NCBI RefSeq assembly: GCF_910596095.1
Contig: NC_056538.1
Coordinates: 13,674,001-13,738,000 of the forward strand
Origin: Thunnus maccoyii
Taxonomy: Eukaryota > Chordata > Actinopteri > Scombriformes > Scombridae
Direction of reading: 5' to 3'
Length of the DNA: 64,000 nucleotides
A program made the position numbers and the translations under genes. This document shows positions 12,499-26,000 of this stretch, in pieces (position 1 is the stretch's first letter; each line of letters begins with the position of its first letter). The notes under the pieces are model-generated. The model was not told the origin of the DNA, did no database searches, and saw only the letters and a program-made list of their open reading frames with translations.

Positions 12499-14078
12499 CG
12501 AGTTGCTGCAAAGAAAGTGAAGGTCACCATCTACCTTGTTAAATATTAGTCCAGAAATGTACTTGTTTGGATCCATTCTGTTGCCCTAAATATTTAAATG
12601 TCAGTTTGACTAGACAAAGGACTGCAAAATCAGCCATATTGTCCAAACAATAAGCAATTAAATAAAGCAATCCAGGCATTCTTCATTAATTTGATAATGT
12701 GTTCAAAAGTCAACTTGTCCTGGGCACGCTGGCTAATTACCGACAGTTTCAGCAGCCCATTATATCTTGTCGTCCTTGTAAATAATACAGTTGCCATTTG
12801 GTTTACTTGGTATTCTGTTATATTATGTTGCTCATCTGTAATAAAATATTCATAAGTACGTGAACATCATGACGTTATTAATGTGTGTTTCTTTGAATCA
12901 AAGCTATTTTCTTCCATGTCATTTTGTACTCTGTATTTGAAATGACTTGCTATCTAGATGTGTTCCAGCATTCTACACCGTACATTACTCGAGCTCCATT
13001 TGTAGGTTAATAGAAGAAGTGCTTCCATTTAAATTTTTAAGTAGTTCATGTGTTTAAATGTCTAAGCAAGTACAGGTATCTTTCACACATATGACTTTAA
13101 GTGTAGTCCATGGAAATGGTTCAAGTTCTCCACCTGCTTAAGGATCTTTCTTTGAACTCAAACTCCGCAAAGGACTAAACTGATAAGCCCTCTTTGAGGC
13201 AAAAGAGAAATTTTACATTGTGTCATGATTTTCCTTTACCAGTGGCCGTTTATATGCATAGTTTTACTTGCATATATGTGTTGTTTTGTGCATAGCGTTC
13301 GAAATTAAGTGTAACACGACACCACTATTTCTACATCTTCGTTGACTGCCCGCATTAGAGTTGCAGTGATGATACTCGTCCAAATAGTGGCGCTGGTGTA
13401 TTAAAGAAAAACTAGTGTCTGCAGTGTCATGACTACAACCAAAGAGGACTCATTTAGGAGACAAGATACTTCCCATCCTTTTCTAACCTTCGCAATCCGG
13501 CTGTTTCACACGTGAGATCCCCCGGACAAGTTACCTCGTGCTCTCTCAATCTATAGTAATATTTTCCATATACCTCCACGATTCGATAACTGCAGACAAA
13601 CCCAGCATATAGTAATTGTTAATGGCAAAAATATAAATAAAAAATCGTTATAGACGCCGGTCCAAACAGCATACTACGTAATTTAGACAACACCAGAGCT
13701 ACATTATTGTTATATACAACCACCGCGGTAGTGATAACGTTAACTTGAGTATCATTATTCATTAAATAGGTTTATATACTGTATATTATATACATAGGTT
13801 TGGCCCTGACCCAAAAAGAAGCGGTGCAGTCTGCGTAAAGGGGGGGTTAAGCGAAGGCGGAAGTAGATGGAAGGAAATTTCTTGTTCCGTTTACAAACCT
13901 GCTCCAACGCCTCAAACTCCTTGTTCGAGGAGTCGCGACGAGGCCGCCCTGACAACAGAGCCACCTACCCTTTAACACGGGTCGGGCAACCGTTAAAAAG
14001 CACAAGCCTTTGTTTTAGTTGGAGCTGACTAGCCTGTCTCACCTGGGTTTTATTTAGTCCCGTTGTATATTTCTCACC
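12499..14078. other. intergenic region between mrpl44 and agfg1
   Basis: It holds the mrpl44 3' untranslated region (to about 12850) and the upstream region of agfg1. No open frame, RNA gene or recognisable element was found in it. The final 100 bases are the likely agfg1 5' leader. Confidence 0.6.
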
Positions 14079-17000
14079 ATGGCGGCGAGTGCGAAACGAA
14101 AGCAGGAGGAGAAACACCTGAAGATGCTGAGAGAAATGACGAGTTTGCCTCCCAACAGAAAGTGCTTTGACTGCGACCAGCGCGGCCCAACCTATGCCAA
14201 CATGACTGTGGGCTCCTTCGTCTGTACCTCCTGCTCTGGCATCCTGTAAGTATTAAGTTGCAGAGTGACCTTAGCTTAGACATGGCGCGCACGATGTAAC
14301 GATTTGACACCCTTCAGCTACATACGGCAGTTAACTCGCTGACTAGCCGCTAGCTAACGTTGGGGTAGTTATCCAGCAGCGACAGCGTGAGTTTAGCGGG
14401 TTTGACATTGTGTTGCAGTGTTGGGCGGGGTACACAGAGGTGTCAGCAAATTAGCAACCACTGGGGATACTGGCTAACTTTATTTTCCATTGTTAGCCAG
14501 TGAACTTATCTGACACTTGCAAGCTAGGTCTACAGATAAGCCATTAGCCTGCAGCTGCTACCACCAGTTGCTGGTAAGGTTAGGAGGCACCACCTTGTAA
14601 CTGAGCTAATTGACTTGGTCATGGTGCATCCCTTTCATACAAAGGCATATGCATACATACTGAAATTCTGCCGTGTTTGAGCTTTCATTTCATATCTGTA
14701 TATTTAAATATAAAATGTACAATACATTTAATTCACCACTGTATATTTGAACAGGCTGTATATACTGTACATAACCACCTATAGACGGGTGACAAATTAA
14801 AGGAAAAATCAACATAAAGTGTCTTAGTAAGGGGTTGGGGCCACCACGTGCCGCCAGAACAGCTTCAATGCGCCTTGGCATTGATTCTACAAGTCTCTGA
14901 ACTCTACTGGGGGCATGAACATCATTCTTCAAAAAGATATTCCCTCATTTGGTGTTATGATGATAGTGGTGGAGAGCGCTGTCTAACACGTCCGTCCAAA
15001 ATCTCCCATAGGTGTTCAATTGGGTTGAGATCTGGTGACTGTGAAGGCCTTAGCATATGAATCACATCATTTTCATATTCATCAAGGCATTCAGTGACCC
15101 CTCGTGCCCTATGGATGGGGTCATGGTCATCCTGGAAGAGGTTACTCTCATCAGGATAGAATAGTTTCATCATAGGATAAGGGTGATCACTCAGATCAAC
15201 TTTGCATTGATTTGCTATGACTCTTCCCTGTAAAGGGACAAGTGGACCCAAACCATGCCAGCAAAATGCCCCTCAAAGCATAACAGAGGGATCCACTCAC
15301 TGTAGGGGTCAAGCATTCAGACCTGTGCCAGTTTTTCTTTAATTTGTCACCCGTCTTGTATATGTACTGTATATAAAGTAACACCTTTTTTTTTTACTAT
15401 TTAATATTTATCTCATCACTCCTTGCACTCTTCACTACTTTGCACTATTTGTATCCTGTTTACAGTTCACATAAACGGTTTCACCAGTATATAGTCATTC
15501 CTTGTGTATATTTCTGAAGATTGTTGTGTTATTCTGTGTAAGTGCACTGAGAGCCACTAAACTGGAGTCAAATTCCTTGTATGTGTCAACATACTTGGCC
15601 AAAAAAGATTCTGATATCAGTGGTTTTGTATCTTGTAGCTAGCTATTTGTTTTTATACTCCATAAAACTAAGCTGAGAGTGATCAGTTTGATTTAAAAAA
15701 AAAAACAACAAACAAACAAAAAAAAAAACATAAATATTTTCGTTGCTAAATGTTAAATCCTGGTAGTCACCTTGTTGTATGAATGCTGTTATTCATGTCA
15801 TCATTTGTTCCAACTGTCTATTACAAAGCTAAAAGTATTACACTAGCCATACTCTATAGCTATAACGCTACACTGACTGAAATACAGACACTCACTTTCA
15901 CTCTTTTTACAGTCAGCTAACCTCAACCTGTTGTATGAAATCACTCGTGCCAGCAGTTAACCCTTAGCCTATAAGCTGAACTCAGCCAGATCATTGTAGG
16001 TGACTCCCACAGCTAACCTATCCACAGCACTGATATTTTCAGTGCAGTTGGATGTTTTGACTTTAGATAGCGTTTGCCTGACTTAAGCTTTGCTGTGCAG
16101 TTGTGTAACCAAGCATCTGTAGCTCGGGATTTGGGATTAGTGAAGCATTCCATTTCTTTCTATTCAGCTAAAGATATCCTACCTCTATAAAGCTTTCAAA
16201 TGTTGCATGTTAAAAAGGTTTTGTCTTGTGGGTATATGCAATGCTGGCCACATTTAATAAGATATACAAAGTGGTGAAATATGACAATTTATTGCATGAC
16301 TCTTAAAAGGTTTTTGATCAGTTGCACAATAGATAAGACTGACAAATGATTTGTAGGAAATGTCTGCCTTATATCATTTATGTTGCATGACATTTTGCAC
16401 AGATGTGGTCTCATCTTAAGTGCATCAACGTTTGGCTAGCTGGAAACCAAATTATACCTGCATGCATTCATCGCCAGAAACCACACAGCACAGTTTCTCA
16501 CCGTGTCTCAGTCTTGCAAGAAGGACTTTTGGTGCACGTGCTCCAGTCCCCCAGATCTTTCTTACAAACACGACATAAAATTGCAAATCCTGGTCCTCTC
16601 TTTGCCACCATGTCCCATCCTTGCTCACAAATACTTTACTTTGGTTTTTGTAAACATCTAAAAATATGTTTACTAATCAAAAGCCTTTGTAAATGAAAAC
16701 ATTTGAGAAAAGTAAATTATCAGAAGGCTATTAGCAGGTAACTCAGTAAGCTGTTCAGTCGTCCATCCTGTTCTGCTCATTCACAGAGTCATCAGCTTGC
16801 ACATGTCCCTCCTTAATGCTTCATGGAAATCTACCCCCCCTCCCCTCATTTGTGAATAATGATTACACTAATACTGTTGCTGGGAAAAAGGGAAATTATT
16901 TGTTACATTGCAGTTCCCTGCTGGTGACCTTTTTTAGCTTATTTAGTTGACAGTGGAACAGATTACTTCTTTGACACATTTCATACTGTTTGTCCCTCAG

Positions 17001-20000
17001 ACTGGTACAGCCCTTGTTTAACCAGGTTTGTGACCTTAATCTTTGCAAACTGTTCTCGGTGTCTGTACTTTAAATGTGAAGGTTATTTACTGTAGCGTGG
17101 AAAAGAATGAGATTAATGGCGTGTTTGGTGATGGGTGTAGTCTGCCCTCCATTTCACTTCACTAGTAGGTCTGCAGGGACTCCACTGTGAATTTTCCATC
17201 TGCTCACCCTATGGTATTAAAGTCTGTAATGTGAGTTAATTGAGTGCTTTTATAGCTTGAGATCACAATCCCCACCCACCTCTTCTCTCTCGATTTCTTG
17301 CTTCCTCGTTTTGATTAGGACAAAAAAAAATGTTATGTGGAATTTGAGCGTCAAAAATCTTTCCAGCAGAAGAACGTGGGTTTGAAAGGATTGATGTCTG
17401 CCTGATGTGTTCAGGAAGCCTGGTGTGATTGTAGGCACAGGAAGTGGTATGGCCCTGCCGTGCTGCTACATCAGCAGCATGTGATGGTATATGTGCAACA
17501 GGAAGTGGTGGAGAGGTCACTGTCTGTCTCTGTCTCCCTTTACTTCTTTCTAAAAAAGCAAAGGCATTGGCACTGTGTGAGAATGACTAAATATTCATGT
17601 TCAGACTTGATGTATTATTTTGGTTACCGTCTTGTCTTCCTACTGTGACTGTTTCTTAATAAAAGTAATATTTTGTCCTCTACAGGGGAACCAAAGCAAA
17701 ACCCCTCAGCACAGACACCCATCCAGTGTACATTTTGCAGTTAGGACAGTTGTGACATATCATGTTGATGGTTCAAACTGCAGTCTTTTAAGTCCTAAAC
17801 AGTATATTCGACATTCAAGTTGAGACATTGCGTGTGATCATAGTGGTGGTTTTGAATTTATGACCCTTTTTTCATTTGCAACTTGGGAAGTTAACAGTGT
17901 TTACTTGTTTAGAGGTGATAGAAGGGGCACGTTTACCTACCTCATAACAAACTTCTCCCCCCATAGTTGTGGTTGTTTGGGTGGAGTTGGAATCTGCTAT
18001 GTAAACACATTCCTTGTGAAGGTGGAGGCCTTCCCAGGAGGAACACCACTCACAATGTCTCTTTCTGGAGAATTGCCCATAGCAGGAAATAACCCCACTT
18101 GGCCTATGTGTTTCTGAGTAAGCAGGGCTCAAACAGTGACTAGACCATAACAGTGGTGGGGAGGTGTCACTGACACCAAATGTCCTGGATAATATTACTC
18201 AATTTCAAGTTAATACATGATTTAGAGTCTGAAACTGTGCATATTTGGTTTCCCCATCCTCCTTATTCTTGATTCCTTAAAAGGTATAGTAGAGAGGTAC
18301 CTTTTTATGGTGACAAATGTGTAACTTGGCATAAATGCTTATTAGATAATGAGCCATGAAAATTAAGAATTGGCATTTTTCTGTCAAAGTGCACACAAAA
18401 TACTATTGCGTGTTTAAAGACTGTCTTGTTGAAGAGACTTTGAACAGGAAAATGAAGGACGGTGCATAGCCTCTCCTCTCTTTTGAGACATCACGTTGCC
18501 AGTTTCTCTTACCCTGGAGCTGTGACCGTATGCAAATGAGTGGAGTTTTCCCCGGCTGAGCTGCTCTAATGTACAGTAGTGACTAGGTCATAATTATTTT
18601 ACTGTGCAATATGTGATACTATTCTCCTTGCTACCCAGCAATGGTTTGATTAAATTGTTAATCAGTGTGTTCTAAACATTGTTGCGGTATACAATGTTGT
18701 GATGTAAGAAGCTTTTTATTATCTCTTCATTTTACCTTCTTAGTAATTACTGCTGTCATATAATTCTCCCTGCAAATCCTACTGTCACTAAACTCTGTCC
18801 CACTTGTATGGCTACTTTGTTCAGCAGAAATGGGGGGTGGATGGGACTGTAAGACCATAACGCTGTGTTGTTGGGCTCAGTACCAGACTGGAATCCAGAA
18901 CAGTTGAATTGCACACCACAGATTATGAGATGATTCCCTCTTTTGCAACACCTGTTTTTGGATTAAACTTTTTCAAATTTGTGAAAGACTTTGAATGAAA
19001 CAAGGTAGGCAGAGGGGATGTATTTAAAATCTTATTCAATATATTGTCGCATTTAAATAAAATACAGTTAATTGACAAAAAAAAACTCTAACAGAATTCC
19101 TTAATAGGACAACTGGGCAGAGATGCTGCCATCACATAAAGACCTCAAGGGCTATGGAACTTTATCCCAGTGTCTGACCTAGTTTCATCTTCATGAGACC
19201 AGGATCTGATCACGCACCTACCTCAGGGCACTGAAAAACGCATAAAAGCTCACACATAGAGACTCACTCACACAATCTTCTGTTTTTTCTACAGATAAAT
19301 TTGCCACTGACATGAGTTAATTGCACCTTACTTTGGATACATTTGTTTGTAACTGAAATGTCTCTGAAAAATAAAATTATGGCAGTTATATTAAGGTTTT
19401 TTCTGTTAGGTTTGTGGTACTCTTTCAGCCTTAACTGTCTCCTCAGAAAGTGTGACCAGTATAACCTAAAGGGGCACAAGCTGATAAAGTGTAACCACTA
19501 GAAGTAGGCCCAGTAGTTCCCATGGATCCACTCCATGTTAAGGTGAGGACATATGGACAGCTTTCTCATAAGACACATCGTCTTTTTTGGCTAGTTTATT
19601 CCATGTTAGAGCTGACTGATATAAATATACCTGTTGTTTGTAACACTTTGCGGTCAGCTGATTGGGTGATGTGTAAAGAATGGGTGGAGATGAGAACAAG
19701 TTCTGTAAGGGGTAAAGCAGTAAATAATTCAACAGTCCTGTCTAGTATTTCACTGCCTCCACTATGTGTATAACATTATGTTTGTAATTGTGACACTGTG
19801 GTTCCCATTCCCTAGAGAGTTGTTATAATTACCTCACAAAAAGTTAAACAGTGTCATTGCTCCTAAAATGCACAGTAAACATTAATCTATTGTTAGTACA
19901 TATTTGGTTGATAGTTGCCTTTCAGCATTTTAACTTTCATTTGTGTTAAAATATTTTGTCAGCAAGACAATTTTTGTACAAACGTCTGTATAATCAGCAT

Positions 20001-23000
20001 CCACTAAGTTTATTTGATAAACATAAATGCAGCTTTCATTTTGTGTACTCTGCCTTTTTATGTAGACAGGTCACTTTGAAGAGATTTCCTGCCTCTCATG
20101 ATTTCAGGGCTGTTCTCACCCATTTGCCTGCAGAGCTGAATCGGGGAAAATAGAAATGACTCTTGACAGGTGGTGTGAGCAACAGCATGTAGGAAAGGGG
20201 AACGTCCCTAACACAGCTGCCTCTTCAAAGATTGGCAAAAACCTCAAATACTTCAGAGGAATTTTAAGAGAATCTTTTAGTGAAACTGTGGAGTTCTTGA
20301 TTGGCAGCAGTATGTCCATGTTCGGGGCCTTCCAAAAATCCTACCTTTAGTAAGAACACTTCTTGGGGGGTGGATCAAATATATGATGCCATACCTAAAA
20401 ATGTGTTTGAGTAAAATGTGTTGTCCTACCACACATCCTTGGAGAGTATTGGCCAGGTCAGCACAGAAAAAAAATTAAAGGTAGGAAACTAAAACATTCA
20501 AAGCCTTGCTGGGTAACACTAAGAAAACTATTAGGAAGGGGGTTAATACTGGGATGATTGCTGTCATATAACATGACATGAGTTCTCCACATATAGAAGT
20601 GCTGAGTCATCCCGGTTTAAATTTGCCTGCTAAATGTCAGCATATCTCTGTGAGTTAAAGTTTAAATTTGAGGTTGAGCTGGGTTGTTTGGTTATGTATA
20701 GTCTACTTACTTTGGAATTTACATGTGTAAATACAATGTTGTGTTGCAATGAGTGTTGTCAAAATGCTTTTCAGTACACCTTAGCACCGTGGCTGGATGA
20801 ATCCACTGCAGACACTGATGAAGGAGTGTTGCTGTTGTGCTGTTGACATGCTGCTTTTGCTACACGGCCAGTGAAGACAAGGAGTAAAAAGACGCTTTGG
20901 GTCACAGTTGCTGGACAATGTAGAGCAGGATATCTGATTGATACACTTCACAGCTCTGCAATATAGCTGCTATTTAAAAAAATGGCATTCAAAGTCACTC
21001 ATGGTGTTGTTTTTTCACAGTCCGGTGGTCTTTTTCTTGTTCTGGTGGCTTTGGTGCCCAAATACACTCCAGTTGCAGTTATAAAATTGTGCTAAGTTGT
21101 GATTGGTTAACTTCACAGGCAAAACAGGTGGCAGCATTGAAAAGCACTACAGGAGTTTTCACTTACTGGTGAGTCCAGGAAAAAATACTCTGGCAAGCAG
21201 ACTGGCAGCTTAATATAAAAGCCTACTGATGGGTCTTTTCAGGTATTACAGTGAACAAGCATTTGGGCCATTGTGGCATGAGCTGTGACCTTCTGAGCAA
21301 GGCTTGTGTGGGCTAATGGGGGTTGCTCAATAATGGAAGCTCTACATTAAGGGAGATCACTTGTTCCTTTACTGTACTGACAACCTCAGTTCAGTCAATG
21401 GCAGGAGAGTTTCACCCACTTCCTTTGTCCTATTTTACTTCCCTTCTTTTTCAGTCAGTATTTCTCTCTGTTTCGCGGTCTTCCTCGCCCCAGTTTCCCA
21501 CACCAGCCAGTCAGCTTGTTGCTAATTAAATGGCCCTGTCCTGAGAGGTGTAACCTGGAGGTTTTCATTCACAGTGTCTTCAAATTAAATTGACCCGTGT
21601 TTCCATTTCTCCACCTACAGACGAGGATTGAATCCACCCCACAGAGTTAAGTCCATCTCCATGACAACCTTCACGCAACAGGAAATCGAGGTTCTACAGA
21701 AACATGGCAATGAGGTAGGTATGGTGACTGTTTTCCCTGTCACAGCTGTTAATTAATGTTGTGATCAACATTCCCACTGCTTTGATATGTTTGATTTAAT
21801 GGCTGTCCATGTAGGTTAGCTTTTTATTGTGCCATCACTGTTCTCTCGTATGTACTCCCCATCTATTATATTTAACAGACTAAAGAGAATCATGTTTAAG
21901 GTCGATGGAATGTGGAATGATATTATGGAAGTATTTTAGTGTAATTTAGGCACATATAGCATTTTTAATTTTTAAATATCACAGTATTATGAATATTGTT
22001 ATTCAATATTCATATTTTCTAGCTGGTGAAGGAAATTGAACAAGACCCAGATATTTAGGAGCCGGTGGAGCCCAAACCAGCACTGAAAGGCTAGTTAATA
22101 TTTAACTTGTATTGATCAGGTGGCCAGACTTCATAACCTCACTGGGATGATTGTGTTGCTCTGTGTCTGCCGGATTTGGAAGGAGGCGATTATTTGCTAA
22201 CATGTTAGTCACAACTTGATGAGATGAATATGTCAGGGCCCTAAATCTGTCAACATTTACTTCTGCCATTTGAAGGTGCCGTCAATTTCAATGCCCCAGT
22301 TATTTTCTATACAAAATGTTATGCTGATGCTTCATTACACATACTTAATTCATTTTAAACAGTGCAAACAATCACCATGTCCATTTTTTGGCAGATTTGC
22401 CACAAATTTGACTCAAACTGGGGGAATCATTGGATCTTAATTAGGGATGCAACTAACAATTAAGCTCATTAAAGTTGAATCAGTTGATCATTTTCTTGAT
22501 TGAGTAATCATTTGATCTATGAAAAAAATGCCATGCACAATTTCTTAGAGCCCACAGGGATGCTTTCAGTTCGATTGTTCCGACTAATAGTCCAAAACCT
22601 TAAGATATTCAGTTGACTGTTATATACTGTAAAACATAATTATGAATACCAATACACGATGATCATTACATTTATTGTGAAAAGATTTTCCACTATTGCA
22701 AAGTACTAATAGTAGATAAATAAAATGAAAAAATATATAAATGGTTTATATAGATTGTTGGAGGTGAAAGTCTTTATGATTGTTTGTTATCATAAAGAGA
22801 CTTTCAGCTCTCACTCAGCCATCGTATTCAGAAAGTGGCACCACATATTTGTACTGCACAGATGAACCAAAGTGCATCATCATTCAAGAGCCATTTCTGG
22901 TAAACGGAGTATGAAATAGAGCAATGCCGCCTGGGAAGCAGAACCTATTAAAAGCTGTAGCAAAGTGGCAGGGCAGGCAGACATGCAGGAGGCTCAAGGT

Positions 23001-26000
23001 TGGAGCTGAGGCATATATCCTTCAAGGCTGTTATATACAGTGGTGCTTGAAAGTTTGTGAACCCTTCAGAATTTGCTCTATTTCTGCATAAAAAACCTAA
23101 AATGTGATCAGATTTTCATGCAAGTTCTAAAACTAGATAGACATCAATTAAATAGATGAGACTAAAACCTTACACTTGTTCTTTCAGTTATTGTGGAAAA
23201 TGATCCAATGTTACATATTTGTGTGTGGCAAAATAATGTGAACCTCTAGAATCATCAATTCATTTGAAGGAGAAATTAGAGTTGGGAGTAAATGGGCATG
23301 TAAACACAGTGGCTCGGAGTGAGCCACACAACATTACTCCAGCCAATCAGCGGCAGGAGGCGTTCGTCCTTATGCACAGGACAGGGGGAAGTCATCAGAG
23401 CACCTGTCCTGTCTCCAGCACCTGTTGAATGTTGGGGGAGGGCTGGTGAACTGGAGAGAGAGAGGCCGGCCGTGGCCAATTCATATAGAAAGTATTTTCT
23501 CACAGAACAGACGCGCTTTTGGTTTTTTTATTTTTATTATTTTTTATTATTTCATTGTATCAATCCACACTGAATCTGAGACAGTCTCACGGGGACCTTC
23601 GCATTTTTTTTTTACACTCCAAGTCTGTTGCATTTAGTGAAGTGTAATCTTAGCAGGCAGTTGTTTAAATCACACAAATATCCAGCTGTATATGTGTTTT
23701 CAATTTATTAACCATATCATTGAATCAATAAATACAAACACTGTTAATTTCTTCCAGTGGAGCTGACATGCAAACTATTTTGGTTCAGTTAATTTCTGCT
23801 GTCAGTCAGCCTGGTGAAAGCAGTTTGTCAAGATGCTGTCCTCACAGATTTCCAGGAGCTGCAGCTGACAGACGGCTGCTTCTGTGGACAGAGACGCTTG
23901 AACGCAAGTCGAGTGAGAAGTGGGGAGGCTGCAGAGAGGTGGAGAGTGTGGATGGACTGTTGTGTTCACAGCAGACACATTTTCTTTGCTGCTCATGATA
24001 ATGTGTGAGAAGAACAGAAGTGACTCTACAGGTGACTCATCACTCTGGGTTCCGCCATATTTCTCTTTTGGTCGTTGCCTTGGCAGTGTGCGTCCATGAA
24101 TTTTGGGGGCGCTCTGGGTGGAGCTTATGATGGATCATGAAGGAAGGGGTGTATTTGTTTGGATGTTTAGTTCAAATATCAACAGTTCTTTCTCCAGAAT
24201 GACTGACTCTACCTTTTAAAGAAGAGAAATCTGGGTTTTCACTATCAAAGTCTGAACTTCACAACACAGATTTGTGGAAGTCTGTCATGGCTCAAAAAAA
24301 GGAGATTTCTGAGGACCTTAGAAGAAGAGTTGTTGATTTCTCACCACGCTGGAAGGAGTTACAAAACCATTTGTAAAAAGTCGACTGTCAGGCAGATTGT
24401 GTACAAACGGAGGACTCCTGTCCTCCGTTTGTACACAATCCCACAGGAGACCCAGGAGTGGTCAACCAATAAAGATCACACCAAGGGCAAGGCATGTAAT
24501 AGTCCGGGAGGTCACAAGGGACCCCAGAGTAATGTCTTGGAAACTAAAGGCCTCTCTTGCAGTGGCTACAGTCAATGTTCATGAGTCCACCATCAGGAGA
24601 ACAGTGAACATCAGTGGTGTGCATGGCAGAGTTGCAAGGAGAAAGCCACTGCTCTCCAAAAAGAACATTGCTGCCCATCTAGGATTTAATCAAGACCACA
24701 TGGATAAGCCAGAAGGCTATTGGAAAAATGTTCTGTGGACAGATGAGACCAAAATCTAACTTTTTGACTTGAATGAGGCGACAAGTAAACACTATATTCC
24801 AGCATAAGAACCTTATCCCATCTTTGAAACATGGTAGTGGTAGTATCATGGTTTGGGCCTGCTCTGCTACCTGTGGACCAGGACGGCTTGAAATCATTGA
24901 TGGAATTATGAATTCTGAGCTGTACCAGAATTCATAGTATAGGAAAGTGTCATGGCATCCATCCGTGAACTGAAGCTCAACAGAAAGTGGGTCATGTAGC
25001 AAGACAACGACCCTAAACACACAAGTCGTTCAACCAAAGAATGCTTAAAGCAGAAGAAAGTTAATGTTTTGGAATGGCCGAGTCAAAGTCCTGACCTTAA
25101 TCCAATGGAAATACTGTGGGAAGGACCTGAAGCGTGCAAGGAAGCCCACTAACCTCCCTGAGTTGAGACTGTTCTGTAAGGAGGAATGGGCTAAAATTCC
25201 TTCAAGCCAATGTGCAGGGCTGGTAAATGGTTACCAGAAATGTTTAGCTGAAGTTATTGCTGCAAAAGGAGGTTACACCAGTTACTGAAAGCAAGGGTTC
25301 ACATACTTTTGCCCCACACAAATATGTAAGGTTTGATAAATTTCCTCAATAAATAAATAAGTTAAATGTTTTTGTCTCATTTGTTTAATTGAGTTCCCTT
25401 TATCTAGTTTTAGGACTTGTGTGAAAATCTGATCATGTTTTAGGTCATATTTATCCAGAAATGGGGAAAAGACCTAAAGGGTTAACAAACTTTCAAATAC
25501 CACTGTAAACACTACTGCTTTCAAGTTGCTTTTCATCTTTCCACAGAGAGCGCTTGACGCAGATACGAAACATTAAAAAGCAGATACAACAGCGTGCAGT
25601 TAATATTTGCAGTAGTTCTAGTTTCATGAAAGTAAACCTGCATGTGCTCTCTGTGCGTGTGCATGCACATCAAAGTCAGCTAAAGAAGTAACAGCAACAG
25701 AAGTGTGCATATAGCATAAGAGCCATGGTAGTTCTTGCAGCACCAATTCTGAGTGCACACATGCATGGAGCCTATAAACCTCTCTTTACTGGATTAGGCA
25801 AATACTTTTGGAATGCTGTTCAAAACCCAACACCAGAGGTGAGACTCAGACCGATTCTACACCAAATAATCATGCTCAGTCTGTGCAAACATGGGGCCAC
25901 CTTTTCTACACCAAACCACCAAACCTGGCAAAGTGTCAAGCCATTTACATAAGTAAATAAGTCCATGGGTTATGCAGTGTATTGCATCAGTCGTCTGCAA

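Larger units (their letters stand above)
14246..21620 (+). other. agfg1: agfg1 intron 1 (7.4 kb)
   Basis: Besides the Tc1-type fragment (14757-15376) and the LINE tail (about 15390-15612), I recognise nothing in this intron. Short open frames in it lack conservation or repeat identity that I know. An internal enhancer is possible in a first intron of this size but cannot be shown. Confidence 0.6.
23038..25505 (+). mobile_element. degenerate Tc1-like transposon with TA duplication, carrying an internal insert
   Basis: The ends are inverted: CAGTGGTGCTTGAAAGTTTG at 23038 pairs with the complement ending CAAATACCACTG at 25505, and the matches continue for about 100 bases (for example TGATCAGATTTTCA). 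A TA dinucleotide flanks both sides (23036-23037 and 25506-25507), the standard Tc1/mariner target duplication. At 2.47 kb it is longer than the usual 1.6 kb because of a foreign stretch at about 23285-24200. It sits in agfg1 intron 2. Confidence 0.9.

Noticed and set aside
24679-25020. Minus-strand 113-codon frame
   Set aside because: It is the reverse strand of the broken Tc1 transposase.
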